Assembly (NCBI RefSeq): GCF_949628215.1
Contig: NC_134276.1
Location: 219,172,224-219,236,223, forward strand
Direction: 5' to 3'
Length of the DNA stretch: 64,000 nucleotides
From: Phalacrocorax aristotelis
Lineage: Eukaryota; Chordata; Aves; Suliformes; Phalacrocoracidae
Positions 46,166-57,979 of the stretch are shown here, one piece after another. The translations under genes and the position numbers were made by a program. The notes beneath the pieces are model-generated. The model was given only the letters and a program-made list of their open reading frames with translations. It was not told where the DNA came from and searched no databases. Every line of letters starts with the position of its first letter. Position 1 is the stretch's first letter.

Positions 46166-47010
46166 GATTGGGTGGCAGTCGTCTGCAGGTGAGGACTGGA
46201 ATTGCCATGGTGTTTTGTGGGCTTGGAGGGGATATTGTTAGCTGTCTGGGAGAGCGAGCTAGTGTTGTAGCCGAGCAGAGTGCATCTCAAGGGTGTGCCA
46301 CCTTGTCTGTGCATCAGGCTTAATGTTTGATTTAATGTCTGTCTCTTAATAGCAGGCTGTAGTTGGGCTCTCGAGGGTGTTCCTACATGGGCACAAGACC
46401 TGTGTCATGGTGAAGCTATTGCTGTGCATCCAGGTGACTTGTTGGGTATTGCTTTTGCACATGCCGAGGGATGGAGGACAGTGGGGGGCGGGGAGCGGGG
46501 AGCGCTGCAAGCAGGTGAGTTGGTGTGTGGTGGTTATGGAGGGAAGATGTGACTGAGGGCTCTACGACACTGTTGCGTGTTTGGGTTACGGGGTTTTTTT
46601 GTGCGTTTGTTTTTGGCTTTGAAGTTGCATAGTGATGAGCCAAGTGGGATCTGGGCACCGGAGGCAAGTTGAGCAAGGTATTTTACTGTGCTTTGATATA
46701 TTGGGGGCCACAAGTGATGACAGGTGCAGCGCGTGATGCTGGAATCTGTGCAGAGCAGGTGAGCAGATGGACGTGTTCCTTTCGAGGAGGGGGATGTTCT
46801 GAAAGAGTCTGTGTTGACCACTGCGATACTGCTGGCACTGTTTTGTGGGTGTGGTGGTTTCTCTGTCTTTGGGTGGGTTTTTTGGGTGCGTGGTTGTGTT
46901 TTTGTTTTGTTTTGGTTTTTTTTTTTTGTTTTCAGATCATGGAGGGGCACCTGGCAACTGCTGGAATATGCTGGTTAGCTGATGTGGTTTTTGTTGAGAA
47001 AGGATCCAGA
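46165..47010 (+). repeat. Duplicated splice-site-rich unit, copy 3 (partial)
   Basis: Matches copies 1 and 2 from the ggtgaggactggaattgcc landmark to the segment after ttgttttcag at 46935. Exon-like 46461-46514 has a strong donor gtgagt, but its acceptor is AC instead of AG. The second segment (46625-46663) has a GC donor, gcaagt. The copy ends near 47.01 kb. Confidence 0.6.
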
Positions 47011-48450
47011 ACCTGAGCTGTCTGAAAGCCCCACAGTGTTTGGAGATCTTTGGAGATGATATATTTAGCAGTAGAAGTCATCAGCACAAGACTTATCACT
47101 GGGTTTTTTTTTTTTTAGTGGTGTGGTTTTGGTGTGGATTTTTTTGTTTTTTGGTGTTTTTTTCTTTTGGTTGGGGGGCAAAAAAAAAAAATCCACTTTA
47201 TTCCATACTCTAAATGTTGATGGCAGTGGTAGTGTTTGGGTTCTCAGTTGTAACAACTGAGATATCATAAAATGGCGTTCGTCTGCATGCTTCAGTTCAG
47301 CCAAATAATTTAGCAAATATGCAAGTCCTTTTTGGTAGCTTTAGGTATTACAGCATTGTAGACTGGGCACCCCCTGCCCTGGACAACAAAACCACAGGTA
47401 TGATCTCTTAACTCACAGATATTTCTATCATAAATTAAGCTGTAAAAAAAAAAAAGCTACCATTGTATGATTTATGAACTGACTTGCGGTGTTTATACTC
47501 TAAGTACCAAATAGCTGTAGTGTAAGATGTATTAGGTGTGTGTAAGCAGTGAGGTATTTGTTGGAAATGTTTAACGAGAGAGGCAACTGAATGTTTTGGG
47601 TTTTTCCCCCTGAGATTTTGAGGGAGTGCTATGAAGGACTTGATCTCTGCCTTGCTTTCAAGGGCATATTTCAATGGCAGTTAGGCAGCATCTTGCTAAG
47701 GCAGTGCAGCTGGCCAGGTGTCCCTCCTACCTCCACAACACACAAAACCCTCCTTGTCAAATCATTATTGTGAGTTTTGGAGATGGATTATTGACACCAT
47801 TACATTAACAGATGTGGAAGACTAAAACGCAGAAGGAAAATTGAATGCTTTATAGCATAAGTATTTTCACTGGATTTGTATAAACACACGCACACCTTTT
47901 TAGTATGCAGAGAATTACTGAGATTTGGTCTTTAGTTTTTATTTTACTCTTTAAAGTTTGACACTTTGGGCTTCATTGAGCAAGCACGATGTGCAGCAGC
48001 AAAAGAGGTATAGCTGTGGTGGTGAATCTGTAAGCATAGATTCTTGTTATGATATAGCATTGCCCTGCAGTCTCATCGGGTTATCTCCCTGCAGCAGTGC
48101 CGTAAGGAAGGGATGAGGCTTGTTTGGACGCCAGCAAGAATGTTTAGTTTGATACCATTTTGAACAGGTTTTTAATAAAAATAGCTGTTAATAGTGTTTT
48201 TAAATGTTCTAATCACTCAAAATTTTAAAGGATGTGTTATGTTTCAAGCTGATCCATTTACTTAGAATCTTCCTTTGACTGAACTGATATACTATGCCTT
48301 AGGCTGACCACAGTTTGTATTTTCATCTAATTTTTAATATGCTGAAATATAGTTAGAATTTGTTTTTTCCAATATCTCAATGAAAGCATCTCGGTATGCT
48401 CAGTAAATACGTCCCCACCCATGCTTGCTTCCTGTCAATTGGGGCATACT
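47010..48450. other. Intergenic, no gene seen
   Basis: AT-rich with T-runs at 47100-47165. Small frames lack support. Confidence 0.5.
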
Positions 48451-48538
48451 AATGTCACTTTGTGTGGGGGAAATGATGCAGCAGAGGAGCAGGTGAGGGG
48501 GGATGGTGCGTGAGGGATTTTGGTCTGTGTAGGGCTGC

Positions 48539-49040
48539 TGTGGAACAATGGCAAGCTGCACAAGCTGTGAGAACGCAACCTCGAAGGAGGGAACCGGGAG
48601 GCTTGTTATCGAACAATGGGTGGTTGCAATCCCAGAACCGCCGTTAGCTGGCAGAGCACATACCTGGCAGGCCTTGTCACATGTGCCGGCCACGCATGTG
48701 GCAACGTCTAGGCAGTACTTTTTCCTTGAATCTGCTGAGGGTATAAAAAGGGGCAGCTCAAAGCAGAGAGGAGGGGAGACAGAGCACACTCTGGGTACCA
48801 CAGGGGATGCCCTGAAGGTGCCATGCCACTTCTCTTCTCTGTGACGACCCCCCCTCATGGTCACCCTCCCGCTCGGTGGTGTCTTGGCCATAGTGGGGTT
48901 GGTAAGACTCTCATGATGGGAGAACAATATGCTAGTAACTGCCTATGCCAGGCTATGACAGAACAATAAATACTGTTGTGCTTTTAAAATATCATGTGTT
49001 GGGTGAATTTTGTGCACAGGAATCCAGCAAACCTGTTACA
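48539..49040 (+). mobile_element. ERV 5' LTR with adjoining primer-binding-like site
   Basis: Starts TGTGGAACAATGG and ends CCTGTTACA. TATAAAA at 48742-48748 and AATAAA at 48965-48970 are correctly ordered. Just after it, at 49043-49062, TGGGGTGTAATGAAGTGGGG resembles a tRNA-Leu-type primer-binding site as used by ERVL elements. Internal retroviral sequence stops within about 60 bases, so only the LTR and leader survive. The left edge is less certain than the right. Confidence 0.55.
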
Positions 49041-49129
49041 GATGGGGTGTAATGAAGTGGGGGGGGGAACTCCTCTAAGAAGGGGGTCGCAGCCCAAACC
49101 ATCATGGAGGGAATTAAAAGATATTATAA

Positions 49130-49720
49130 ACTGTAAATATGGGTGTAGCTTCAAAAGAGGATAAGGTTTTTTCTATTTTTAATTGCTTCCTCTAGAGAGA
49201 GTTTAAAATGAAAAAAAAAAAAGATTTTATATCTATACAACTCTCTTTATATTTTAAGAGCCCGTACATGTTTCTACCCGGCATATAAAAAAAAAGTAAA
49301 GTTCTTCATACTATACAGTAGGTAAAAGGTTTATTTTAAAGTTTTTTAATTGATAAGTTAATATTTTTCAAAATGTATATATAAAGAAGTCTGACTAGAT
49401 CAAGCTATCTAAATTTAGCGTGTGTTCTACAATAAGTCTAAGTGGATATTTTATGTAATCTAAATAAAGATAAATAAGTATAAACAGATATAGGTATAAG
49501 TAGATATCTAAGTCTAAATAGAAACATGTAAAAAGGTTAGTGTCAAAATATGTAAGTTTAAACAGATATATAGAACTTCTTTGAGATTAGCTAAGTGTTA
49601 ATATGTACATCTAAACAGATATATGTGTAAATATCCTGTAGAAGTATAAATAGACACAGTCACAATGGATAAAATAAAGTGTAAATAGATATTAAGTATC
49701 TACTTATCTATGTATTCCCT
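49130..49720. repeat. AT-rich degenerate repeat (aaacagatata words)
   Basis: Recurrent taaacagatata, taaatagatat and aagtataaa words from about 49.38 kb, irregular spacing. No gene. Confidence 0.55.
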
Positions 49721-49724
49721 AAAT

Positions 49725-50193
49725 ATACAAAAAGGATGCGGCCAGGCTGGAAGTGGTCCAGAGAATGGCCACCAAGATGATCAGAGGACTGGGAAGCTGC
49801 CATACGAGGATAGGCTGGGAGAGCTGGGATTGTTCAGCCTTGAGAAAAGGAGGCTCAGAGGGGATCCCATCCCCATGTACCAGTACTTAAGGGGTAGTTA
49901 CAAAGAAGATGGAGACTCCCTTTTTACACAGAGTCCCATGGAAAGGACAAGGGGGAATGGACACAAGTTGCTCTTAGGGAGATTCTGATTGGCCACCAGA
50001 GGGAAATTTTTCACAGTGAGAACAGTCACCATTGGAATAATCTCCCCAGGGAAGGGGTTGACTTGGCAACGTTGGACACCTTCAAGAGTCATCTGGACAG
50101 GGTGCTGGGCCATCTTGTCTAGACTGCGCTCTTCCCAGAAAGGTTGGACTAGGTGATCCCTGAGGTCCCTTCCAACCTGTGATGTTGTGATAT
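49725..50193 (+). mobile_element. CR1 LINE 3' end
   Basis: RT C-terminal part ([20 protein letters not shown]) to tail tgtgatgttgtgat. Same subfamily as the 14.6-16.9 kb copy. Confidence 0.92.
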
Positions 50194-50890
50194 GTTTTAT
50201 AACTTAAGTATAAATATCGCCACTCTTCCCTCTGTCCTTCCTCCCTATTTATTCTTTTTCCTCTGTCACACTGCTTTTGGGTGCTGACCCTGGTAGCCAG
50301 CTCACTGCAACAATATCTGACGCGCGTGAAGGGACAAGGCTTCGCTGCCTCCTGTGCATTCCCAGATGCGTTTGCAGCCCCTGGGCTTCAGGGTGAGTGG
50401 CTGCAGTTGGGTCCAAGGGAGAAGATGATGTGCTGTTGGATGCAGCCAGTGAGTCCAAGGACAGGGCTGGCCCTGCTGTGCCAAGGGCCTCTAGCTGGGG
50501 AGAGGGCTGCCTGGACACTCCTGCCTGCAGGAGCTGGCTGAGGAGCAAAAGGAAGGGGGTTCCACAGGCATCTGCCTCCAGCAAGGAACAGCGTGTCGTT
50601 GAGCAAGGAAGGATCCGTCCTGGACAGAGCACGCCACCAGCACAAGGTAACAGGATATCAGCAGCTCTGTTGGCTATATGCGTTGGCCCCTGTGCGCCCA
50701 GGAAACATGGTGGGAGAGGAGTGTCGGGGCACCTGCCTCCTGCTCCTGGATAGGCATGGTTTGGGCAGCCAGCACTGCGGAGGGGGAAGGGGCAGAGGGA
50801 GAGAGAGAAACCTCAGGGCTGTGAAGGTGTCCTGCCCACAACAGGAGCTGCAGTGAGTTGCACGGCTCCTCCCATGCACCTGGGCCCATC
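50194..50890. other. Intergenic, no gene seen
   Basis: GC-moderate sequence with overlapping frames on both strands. None has splice or domain support. Confidence 0.45.
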
Positions 50891-50894
50891 CCCA

Positions 50895-51540
50895 CTATGC
50901 TTTTCCTGGTCTCTGTCTGCCTCCTTGCCTGTCCCTGCCTCTGCCTCCTTCTCGGGCTGCCCAGCTCACCAAAGCTTTTCGGTCTTCTGCCAACACTGCC
51001 CCGCACCCCATCACCTTCTGTGTTTCCTTTCTATGCTTCTCCTTTTCTGGCTCCAAACCCACTATTTTTTTTTTCCTTCCCACATTGCCTTCTTCCCCAT
51101 TACTTGTGAAAATTGTGTTTCTAGGGTTCCCTCGATCTGGTGACCAATCTCCATTTTCAGCTACTCCCTCTGCTCTGCCCCCAGTCACTCTTCCTACATC
51201 CTTTCTCTGTGGCCGTCTATCCCACTCCCTTTCTTGATATTTAACTTCTTACCTACATGGCCAGCACCCTGCTGATTTTTGCATTTGCTTTCTATGTCTG
51301 CATTTATCCAGGTCCACATCCATGTTTATTTCTTCCTGCCTGTCCTCTACTAAATCACTTTTTCAGTTTTGTTTCTATGTCTTCACTGATTTAGTTTGTG
51401 GACCCTATTTCTTATTTTTTCCTGTCTGTCCCTTACCCCATCACTTCTAAGAATATCTTTCTAGGTCTAGTTTTACAAAGCTGCCAATCCCTATTTTTAA
51501 GGGTTATTTGTTAGTCATGTACCCCATTGCTTTTACAATA
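50895..51540 (+). repeat. Pyrimidine-rich degenerate repeat
   Basis: Repeated words cttgcctgtccct, cccattactt, tttctatgtct and cctgtctgtccctta, the same family as 54.6-56.1 kb. Confidence 0.55.
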
Positions 51541-51566
51541 TTTTACCAAGGTCACTGTTTGTATTG

Positions 51567-53900
51567 TTTCATAGAATCAATAAGGTTGGAAAAGACCTCT
51601 GAGGTCATTGAGTCCAATCATCAACCCAACACTACCACGCCGCCTAAAGCACCACGTGTACACGTCTTTTGTATGCCTCCAGGGAGGGTGACTGCAACAC
51701 CTCTCTGGGCAGCCTGTTCCAATGCTTGATGACTCTTTTGGTAAAGAAATTTTTCCCAGTACCCTATCTGATCATTTCCTATTGTCACAGCTCATTGGGA
51801 GTGTGAACCTACACCCGGTTCACTACAACCTCCTTTGAGCCTCCTCCTCTCCAGACTAAAACAACCCCAGTTCCCTCAGCTGCTCTTCATAGGACTTTTT
51901 CTCCAGACCCTTCCCCAAGCTTTGTTGCCTGTCTCTGGACATGTTCCAACTACTCAAATGTCCTTTTTGTACTGAAAGGCCTGAAAGGGAACACGATACT
52001 CAAGATGCAGCCTCACTAGTGCCAAGTACTGGAGTACGATCGCTTCCCTCCTCCTGCTGGCCACACTATTCCTGATACAAGGCAGGACGCCATCGGCCTC
52101 CTTGGTGACCCAGGCGCACTGCCAGCTCACTTTCAGCCGGCTGTCAACCGGCACCCCAGGTCCTTCTCTGCCGCACAGTTTTCCAGCCGCTCTTCCCCAA
52201 GCCTGTAGCATTGCATCGGGTTGTTGTGACCCGAGCACAGGACCCGGCACTCAGCCTTGGTAATTCTCATAGACTTGACCTCGGGCCATGGGTCCAGCCT
52301 GTCCAGATCCCTCTGCAGAGCCTTCCTAACCTCAAGCAGATGAACAGTCCCGCCCAACTTAGTATCATCTGCAAACTTACTAAAGGCACACTGTCCCCTC
52401 AGTCAGATCATTGTTAAAGATATGGAACAAGACTGGTCCCAAAAATTGACCCCTGGGGAACAGCACTCAGACCAGCCACAAATTGGATTTAACTTCTTTC
52501 ACCACTACTCTTTGGGCTCAGCCATCCAGCTAGTTTCATACTCAGCAAAGAATACACCTGTCCAAGCTAGGAACCACCAGCTTCTCCAGGAGAATGCTGT
52601 GGGAGACAGTGTCAAAGGCTTTACTGAAGTACAGGTAGATAACATCCACAGCCCTTCCCTCATCCACTAGGTGGGTCACCTGGTCATAGAAGGAAACCAG
52701 GTTGGTCAGGCAGAACCTGCCTTTCAAGAACCTGCAGTGTCTGGGCCTGATCCTCTGGTCATCCTGTATGTGCCTGGTGAGCGCACTGAAGGTGAACCAT
52801 TACTACCCTGGTGATAAACAGCCAGTCTACTAGAGACTGAGGCCAAGAAGGCATCAAGTACCTCAACCTTTTCCTTAGCGGCAGCATTCCCCACCCTGCC
52901 CCAATAGAGCCAAGGAAAATCTCCATCCCCTCTTTCTGCTGTTAGCATATTTGTAAAAGCATGTTTTGTTATCTCTAACAAGAGTAGCCAGTTGAGTTCT
53001 AGCTGGGCTTTAGCCTTCCTGGTTTGCTCTCCAATTGGCATAACAAGCTCTGTGTTCTGTTCTTGACTTACCTACCCAGTCTTCAAAAGCAGTAAACTCT
53101 CCTTCCCCGCCCCCTCCCCCCCCCCCCCCCAGCCACTGCAAAAGCTCTCTGTTCAGCCAGGCCTGTCTTCTTCCCTGCCCGTTTGTCTTACTGCACACGG
53201 GGACAACCTGGTCCTGCACCTTCCAGACTTCCTTCTTGAATGTCCAGCCTTCCAGGACCCCTTAGCCCTTCAGGACTTCCTCCCAAAGAACTTTTTCAGC
53301 CAGCATCCTGAAGAGTCCAAAGCCTGCCCTTTGCAAGTCCACAGTATAAGTTTTGCTGCCCCCCTTTCCTTATTTTGCCAAGCCTCAGGAACTCTATCAC
53401 TTTGCAGTCGCTAAGCACAAGATGGCTTCCGACCACCACGTCTCCCACCAGTTCTTCTCTATTTGTAAACAGCAGGTCAGTCGAGGCACCTCCCCGGTAG
53501 GCTCATTTACCAGCTGCATCAGGAAGTTACCTTCCATGTGCTCGATGAACCTCCTAGACAGTTTCCTCTCTGCTGCGTTTTCTTTCCAGCAGACATCTGG
53601 TAAGTTCAAGCGCCCATGAGAATAAGGGGTAGCAATTGTGAGAGGTCTGCCAACCGCCTGTAGAATTCTTCATCTACCTCTTCATCGTGGTTGGGTGGTC
53701 TACAGCAGACCCCGAGCTGGATATCTACCTTGTCCGCCTTTCCCCTCATCCTTACCCATAAGCCGTCAACCTCATCCTCCCAGTCATTGAGCTCTCTACA
53801 ACTAACTAAAACATTAACATACAGAGCCACCCCACCACATCTCCTTCCTTGCCTAACCCTTCTTAAGAGATTAGAGCCATCCATCGCAGCACTCGAATCG
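51567..53900 (-). mobile_element. CR1 LINE, minus strand, decayed
   Basis: From the 3' tail catagaatcaataaggttgg at 51567 to the endonuclease (YVNVLVSCRELNDWEDEVDG, GVCCRPPNHDEEVDEEFYRR) near 53884. Linker and RT pieces are in between ([19 protein letters not shown] at about 52600). There is a deletion in the RT palm, a C-homopolymer expansion at about 53106-53130, and many stops. Confidence 0.94.
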
Positions 53901-53949
53901 TACGAGGCATCTCACCGCATCTGGAGGGAAACTGTACGGTGAGAAAGAG

Positions 53950-54345
53950 TACTAGACAGTACTAAAGTCACTTGGTTCATTCAGCGTAGAGAAGGGGAGA
54001 TCTCATCTCAGTCTGCAGCTTCCTCACAATGGGTGGAGGAGGCAGAGGCGCCGATCATTTATCTCTGGTGACCGACAATAGCCCCGAGGGAACGGTGGGC
54101 AGATGGGCCAGGGGAGGTTTAGGTTGGATATTAGGAAAAGGTCCTTCACCCAGAGGGCAATGGAACACTGGAATGGGCTCCCCAGGGAGGCAGTCACAGT
54201 CCCAAGCCTGACAATATTCAAGAAGCACTAGGACAATGCCCTCAGAGACAAGGTGTGATCTTGGGATGGTCCTGTGCAGGGACAGGAGGTGGACGCTAAT
54301 CCTCGTGGGTCCCTTCTGACCCAGGACGTTCTATGATTCCACGAT
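53950..54345 (+). mobile_element. CR1-type LINE 3' end, other subfamily
   Basis: Contains the C-terminal signature RGRFRLDIRK-type sequence (aggtttaggttggatattagg at about 54113) and the 3' tail ggacgttctatgattcca. It abuts the minus-strand CR1 5' end. Confidence 0.8.
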
Positions 54346-54599
54346 GTCTGCGACAGCAACAAAGGCACAGCTATCCCGCTGTACAACAGCTTCTATCTCC
54401 TGCCCTACGGTATCCGTGCCGCATGCATTGGCGTAGACACGCTCAAGGTGGGATATCGATTTCACCTGAGCGTGGCATGCCACCCCTAGGCACCTCTCTA
54501 GCGAGCCTGGCTATACCCTTCCTCTTCAAACCTCCTTTAAAGCCCCCTCCATGAGCCCTGCAAACTCACAAGGAAGAATGCTTTCCCCTCTTGAGATAG

Positions 54600-56150
54600 C
54601 TGAATGCCTTATTCACTCACTGTTACGTTTTTTTTTCCCTCATTACCCTAACCACTGCTGCTTTTATTGTGTTCTTTTTGTCGACTATTATCACCTTTAC
54701 TGTGATAATAGTAATCCTTAATAGTTTCCTTAACACCACCACTTTTTAAATTTTATATCTGTGTTTTAATTCTCTGTAACTAGTTTTTAGCTATTATTGT
54801 CTCTTAATCCCTTGGCTTTTAAAGTTTTCTACTTTTGTCTCATTCACCGGTGTTACTTCTCAATTATTTTTCTTTTTTTTTCATAGCGCTCTTGCTTTTT
54901 ACAGTTCCTTTTCACATCTGTTTCAGTTTGCTGGCCTCATTTCATAACATTGCCTTTATTTCCTAATACTCGCTGCCTCCTAAGTGTTCTTTCTACAGCA
55001 ACTTCAATTCCCTTTGCTGTCTTCACAAAATTATTTTTTGGCTCTCTTTAGCGCCCTCGCTTTCTCCATTGTCTTTCTACCTCCCTTCTAGGTAGCTATT
55101 GCTATGTTGTACTTTTTTCTTTTATTTGTCTATAATAACTCCCTTTTAAAAATGTTATTTCTAAGTTAACTTTCATTCCTTTGAATGGTTTTAAAAATTA
55201 TTTCTTCTATTTCACTAACTACCTTGCTTTTTCCACTTTCTTTCTAAATTTCCATTTTACTCGATCTTTGCTATTTTTAACATTTTTCCCCTCATTTCCT
55301 TAATCCTATTTGTCTCTAAAATTTTGTGTACTCTAATTTTATTTGCCTTCTTTATGTTTCAGAGTTATTTCTTGGCTTTAGTAGTAGTACCTTTGCTTTT
55401 ATAATAGTCCTCTATTTTGCCGTCCCTATTATTAATATTGTGCTGTCTGTTTCCCTAATCCCTGCTGGTTTTTTTAGATTTCTTCCTTCAGCCTGTTTCC
55501 TGTGTTTATTTTGCTGTGTTTTCTTTCAAGTATACGTATGTCTTCCCCTAACACCATTGCTTTACAGATTTTCTTTGTCCATCTGCTTGCTGTCCCTATG
55601 TGGTAATTTTTAGCTTTGTGTCCATAACCCCCCTTGCTTTTTAAACTTTTTCTATGTCAATTTTTACTCCTTTTGCTGTCTTTTTTGAATTATTTCTTCT
55701 CTTCTCTTAGTGTCACAGCTTTTAAGATATTTTCTCTTTTAGATTGCTGTCCCTATTTGTTTGTGCCCTTCCTTTTCCTAGTATCTCACTTAAATGTTTT
55801 ATGTCTACTTTTATTCCCTTTGCTGTTTCTTAGAATTATTTCTTGCCCTTCATTAGTACCACTGCATTTAAATTTTCTTTCTGCTCCCGTTTCTGTTTGC
55901 TGTCCCCATCTTCTCATTTTGCCCTTCATTTTTCTAACAACCCTCACTTTTCAAATTCTTTCTACGTCTCCGATTTAGTTTGCCTTTGGTATTTATGTTT
56001 TCCCTATTCCTTTATTCGCTAGCCATTTTAAAATTTTCTGCCTAATTTTATCCATTGGCTGTATTAACATTTTAATTATTTCTCATCTTTCCTTAGTGTC
56101 ACAGCTTTTAAAATTTATTCTTTTATGCCATTGGCCTTTTACTTCACCGT
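54600..56150 (+). repeat. Pyrimidine-rich degenerate tandem repeat
   Basis: Unit of roughly 75-90 bases built around cttttaaattttcttt, tattccctttgctgtc and ttatttcttgcccttagtrcca. Landmarks fall near 55012, 55585, 55676, 55748, 55820 and 55905. Leucine/phenylalanine-rich frames here come from the T-rich repeat. Confidence 0.65.
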
Positions 56151-56159
56151 CTTAGACGT

Positions 56160-57430
56160 TCCCCGATGGCACATTTTTGTTGCCATCGCACCTCTCTGGA
56201 GACCTCCCTTCCCAAAAAAGAGCAATCTTTTTCTTTTCTGTGCCATCTAGGATGCCTCCTGAGACCTTCCTTGTGCTCTGCAGCATTTTGGTAGTATTTA
56301 ATCACCTTTTCAATCTCTTATCTCCCCGAGCCTTTCGTGACCCCTTCGCTCCCAGTCGCCGTGCACCCTGAGAGCTCCTTTGTGTCCCACAACCCTGTTT
56401 TAGCTCAGTAGCGGACTTTGGTCTTCCCTTGTTATCTCTGAACCAAGTCGTCGGGTTTGCTTGTGCCTCAGAACGCTCTTAACATACTGCCTGCTGACTA
56501 TGAACCTCCAGCCGGTCCCCGGCGTCCCGAGATCATCTGTAACCTGGTGACCCCCCTCCAGACTTTATCCTCACGTCCCCGAGCATTCTTTTGTCTCTGC
56601 GCCTCATTCGGGACCTCTCTTAGGGTGCCGCAACACCCGTCTGTCCCTTTGATGTCGCATTCTGTGCACTTTTAGCTTTACCATGGAACTCGCATCCCTC
56701 TCTCACCATCTGAAGATTTCCCAAGTCTGTATATGCTGCGCACAGCAGTCATTCTGTCCTTTCTTCCTTCTGTTTGTGACTCTATTTCTGCCCTGGCTTT
56801 CTCACATTGCGTTTACTGAGCTCAGATGCCCTCTGGATGTAATTGTCACATCCCCAAATATTTTTCTGTCTCTCTGCCTTCCTCAGGACATCTTCTATCC
56901 TAGTCGCAGTCCTTTCCTAGACTTTCCTCAGGCTCCACCTCCGAGGCTTCTTTGGTGTCTTGGGCTCCCTCGGGACTCCTCTGCTCCGTTTGCTGAGTTC
57001 CCGTGAGACATCCCCTATAGCCCAGGACTCTGTTCTAGCTCAGAAGGGCACTTTGCACCCCTCTTTACCCTCCAGCTCTATTCCTGGGTTGGTATCTGTT
57101 ACCCCGATCACTTTTTTGTTTTCTCAATTCTTTGCTGTCCCCCCGTTCCAGCTCCCCTGAGAATATCTGTTAGTTTGGTTAATTCCCTTTTGAGCTTCCT
57201 GCATTCTCACCACTACTTTAGTTTGTCTGGTCCATTAGAAACTATTCCTATCCCTGTGACAACGCCTCTTGTTCTGCCAGAACCTTTCCTAAAGCCATCT
57301 TTGTACTCTGCAGTAATTAATTTGTTTTCTGTTTTAGAGTATGTTTCTCTTTGGTATCTGGTACCCCAAAAATGTCTACAGGTGGCTCTGATCTTCTCTT
57401 GAGATTCTTGGAGAATCAATAGCCTGGATC
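56160..57430 (+). repeat. Second C/T-rich degenerate repeat
   Basis: Recurring blocks of the form gagacctcccttc...ctctgcagcattttt and cctcattcgggacctctcttag...tgccgc, at irregular ~100-120-base spacing. More CpG than the preceding array. No gene. Confidence 0.45.
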
Positions 57431-57979
57431 TATTTTTAGCAACATATGTCTCGATGAGTTTTTGTTGCACTTCCCCATTTATTCTTTATTTAGCTGCTTA
57501 TATGCTCATTAGGATGGTTCATATAGATGTTGATACCGTTCCTGTATTTCCCTTCAGTAATTTTTTTGTCCTTTGAGAGTGCTATCAGTCTCTTAAGGAA
57601 ATCAGTCAGATAGTGTCAAAATTAAGCTGAGTTATCAGTGATTTATAGACAACAATTTCGTTTGAACCAGAGATTTAAATCACTTTGCCATTCAGTCATA
57701 TCTAGACTATAGCTTTGCTAGTATGTAGATAGTATGTGTGGTTTTGCTCGAAATGAACCATAACTGTATAACTCCTCTGTTTTACAGAAAAGTAAAACAT
57801 ACAACTAATGGTCATAATAGTGCTATTATAATCAAGGAGCTGCTCTTCTATGTAAATTAGTAAGACATGTTTTTTCCTGTGTACATCCCAGGAAAATGAA
57901 GCTTAATTTCTTACCTGGTTACATTGCTGATGCAATACATGTAGGTGAAGAAAAACAAATGGCAGTGCAATTGCAGTAA
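57431..57979. other. Intergenic, no gene seen
   Basis: AT-rich sequence between the C/T-rich repeat and the duplicated unit. Nothing recognised. Confidence 0.45.

Noticed and set aside
47041-47100. Possible C/D snoRNA (gatgatat ... ) near copy 3
   Set aside because: No properly placed D box or terminal stem could be found.
54600-57410. Leu/Phe-rich frames as membrane proteins
   Set aside because: They come from T/C-rich tandem repeats and lack start context, length and conservation.
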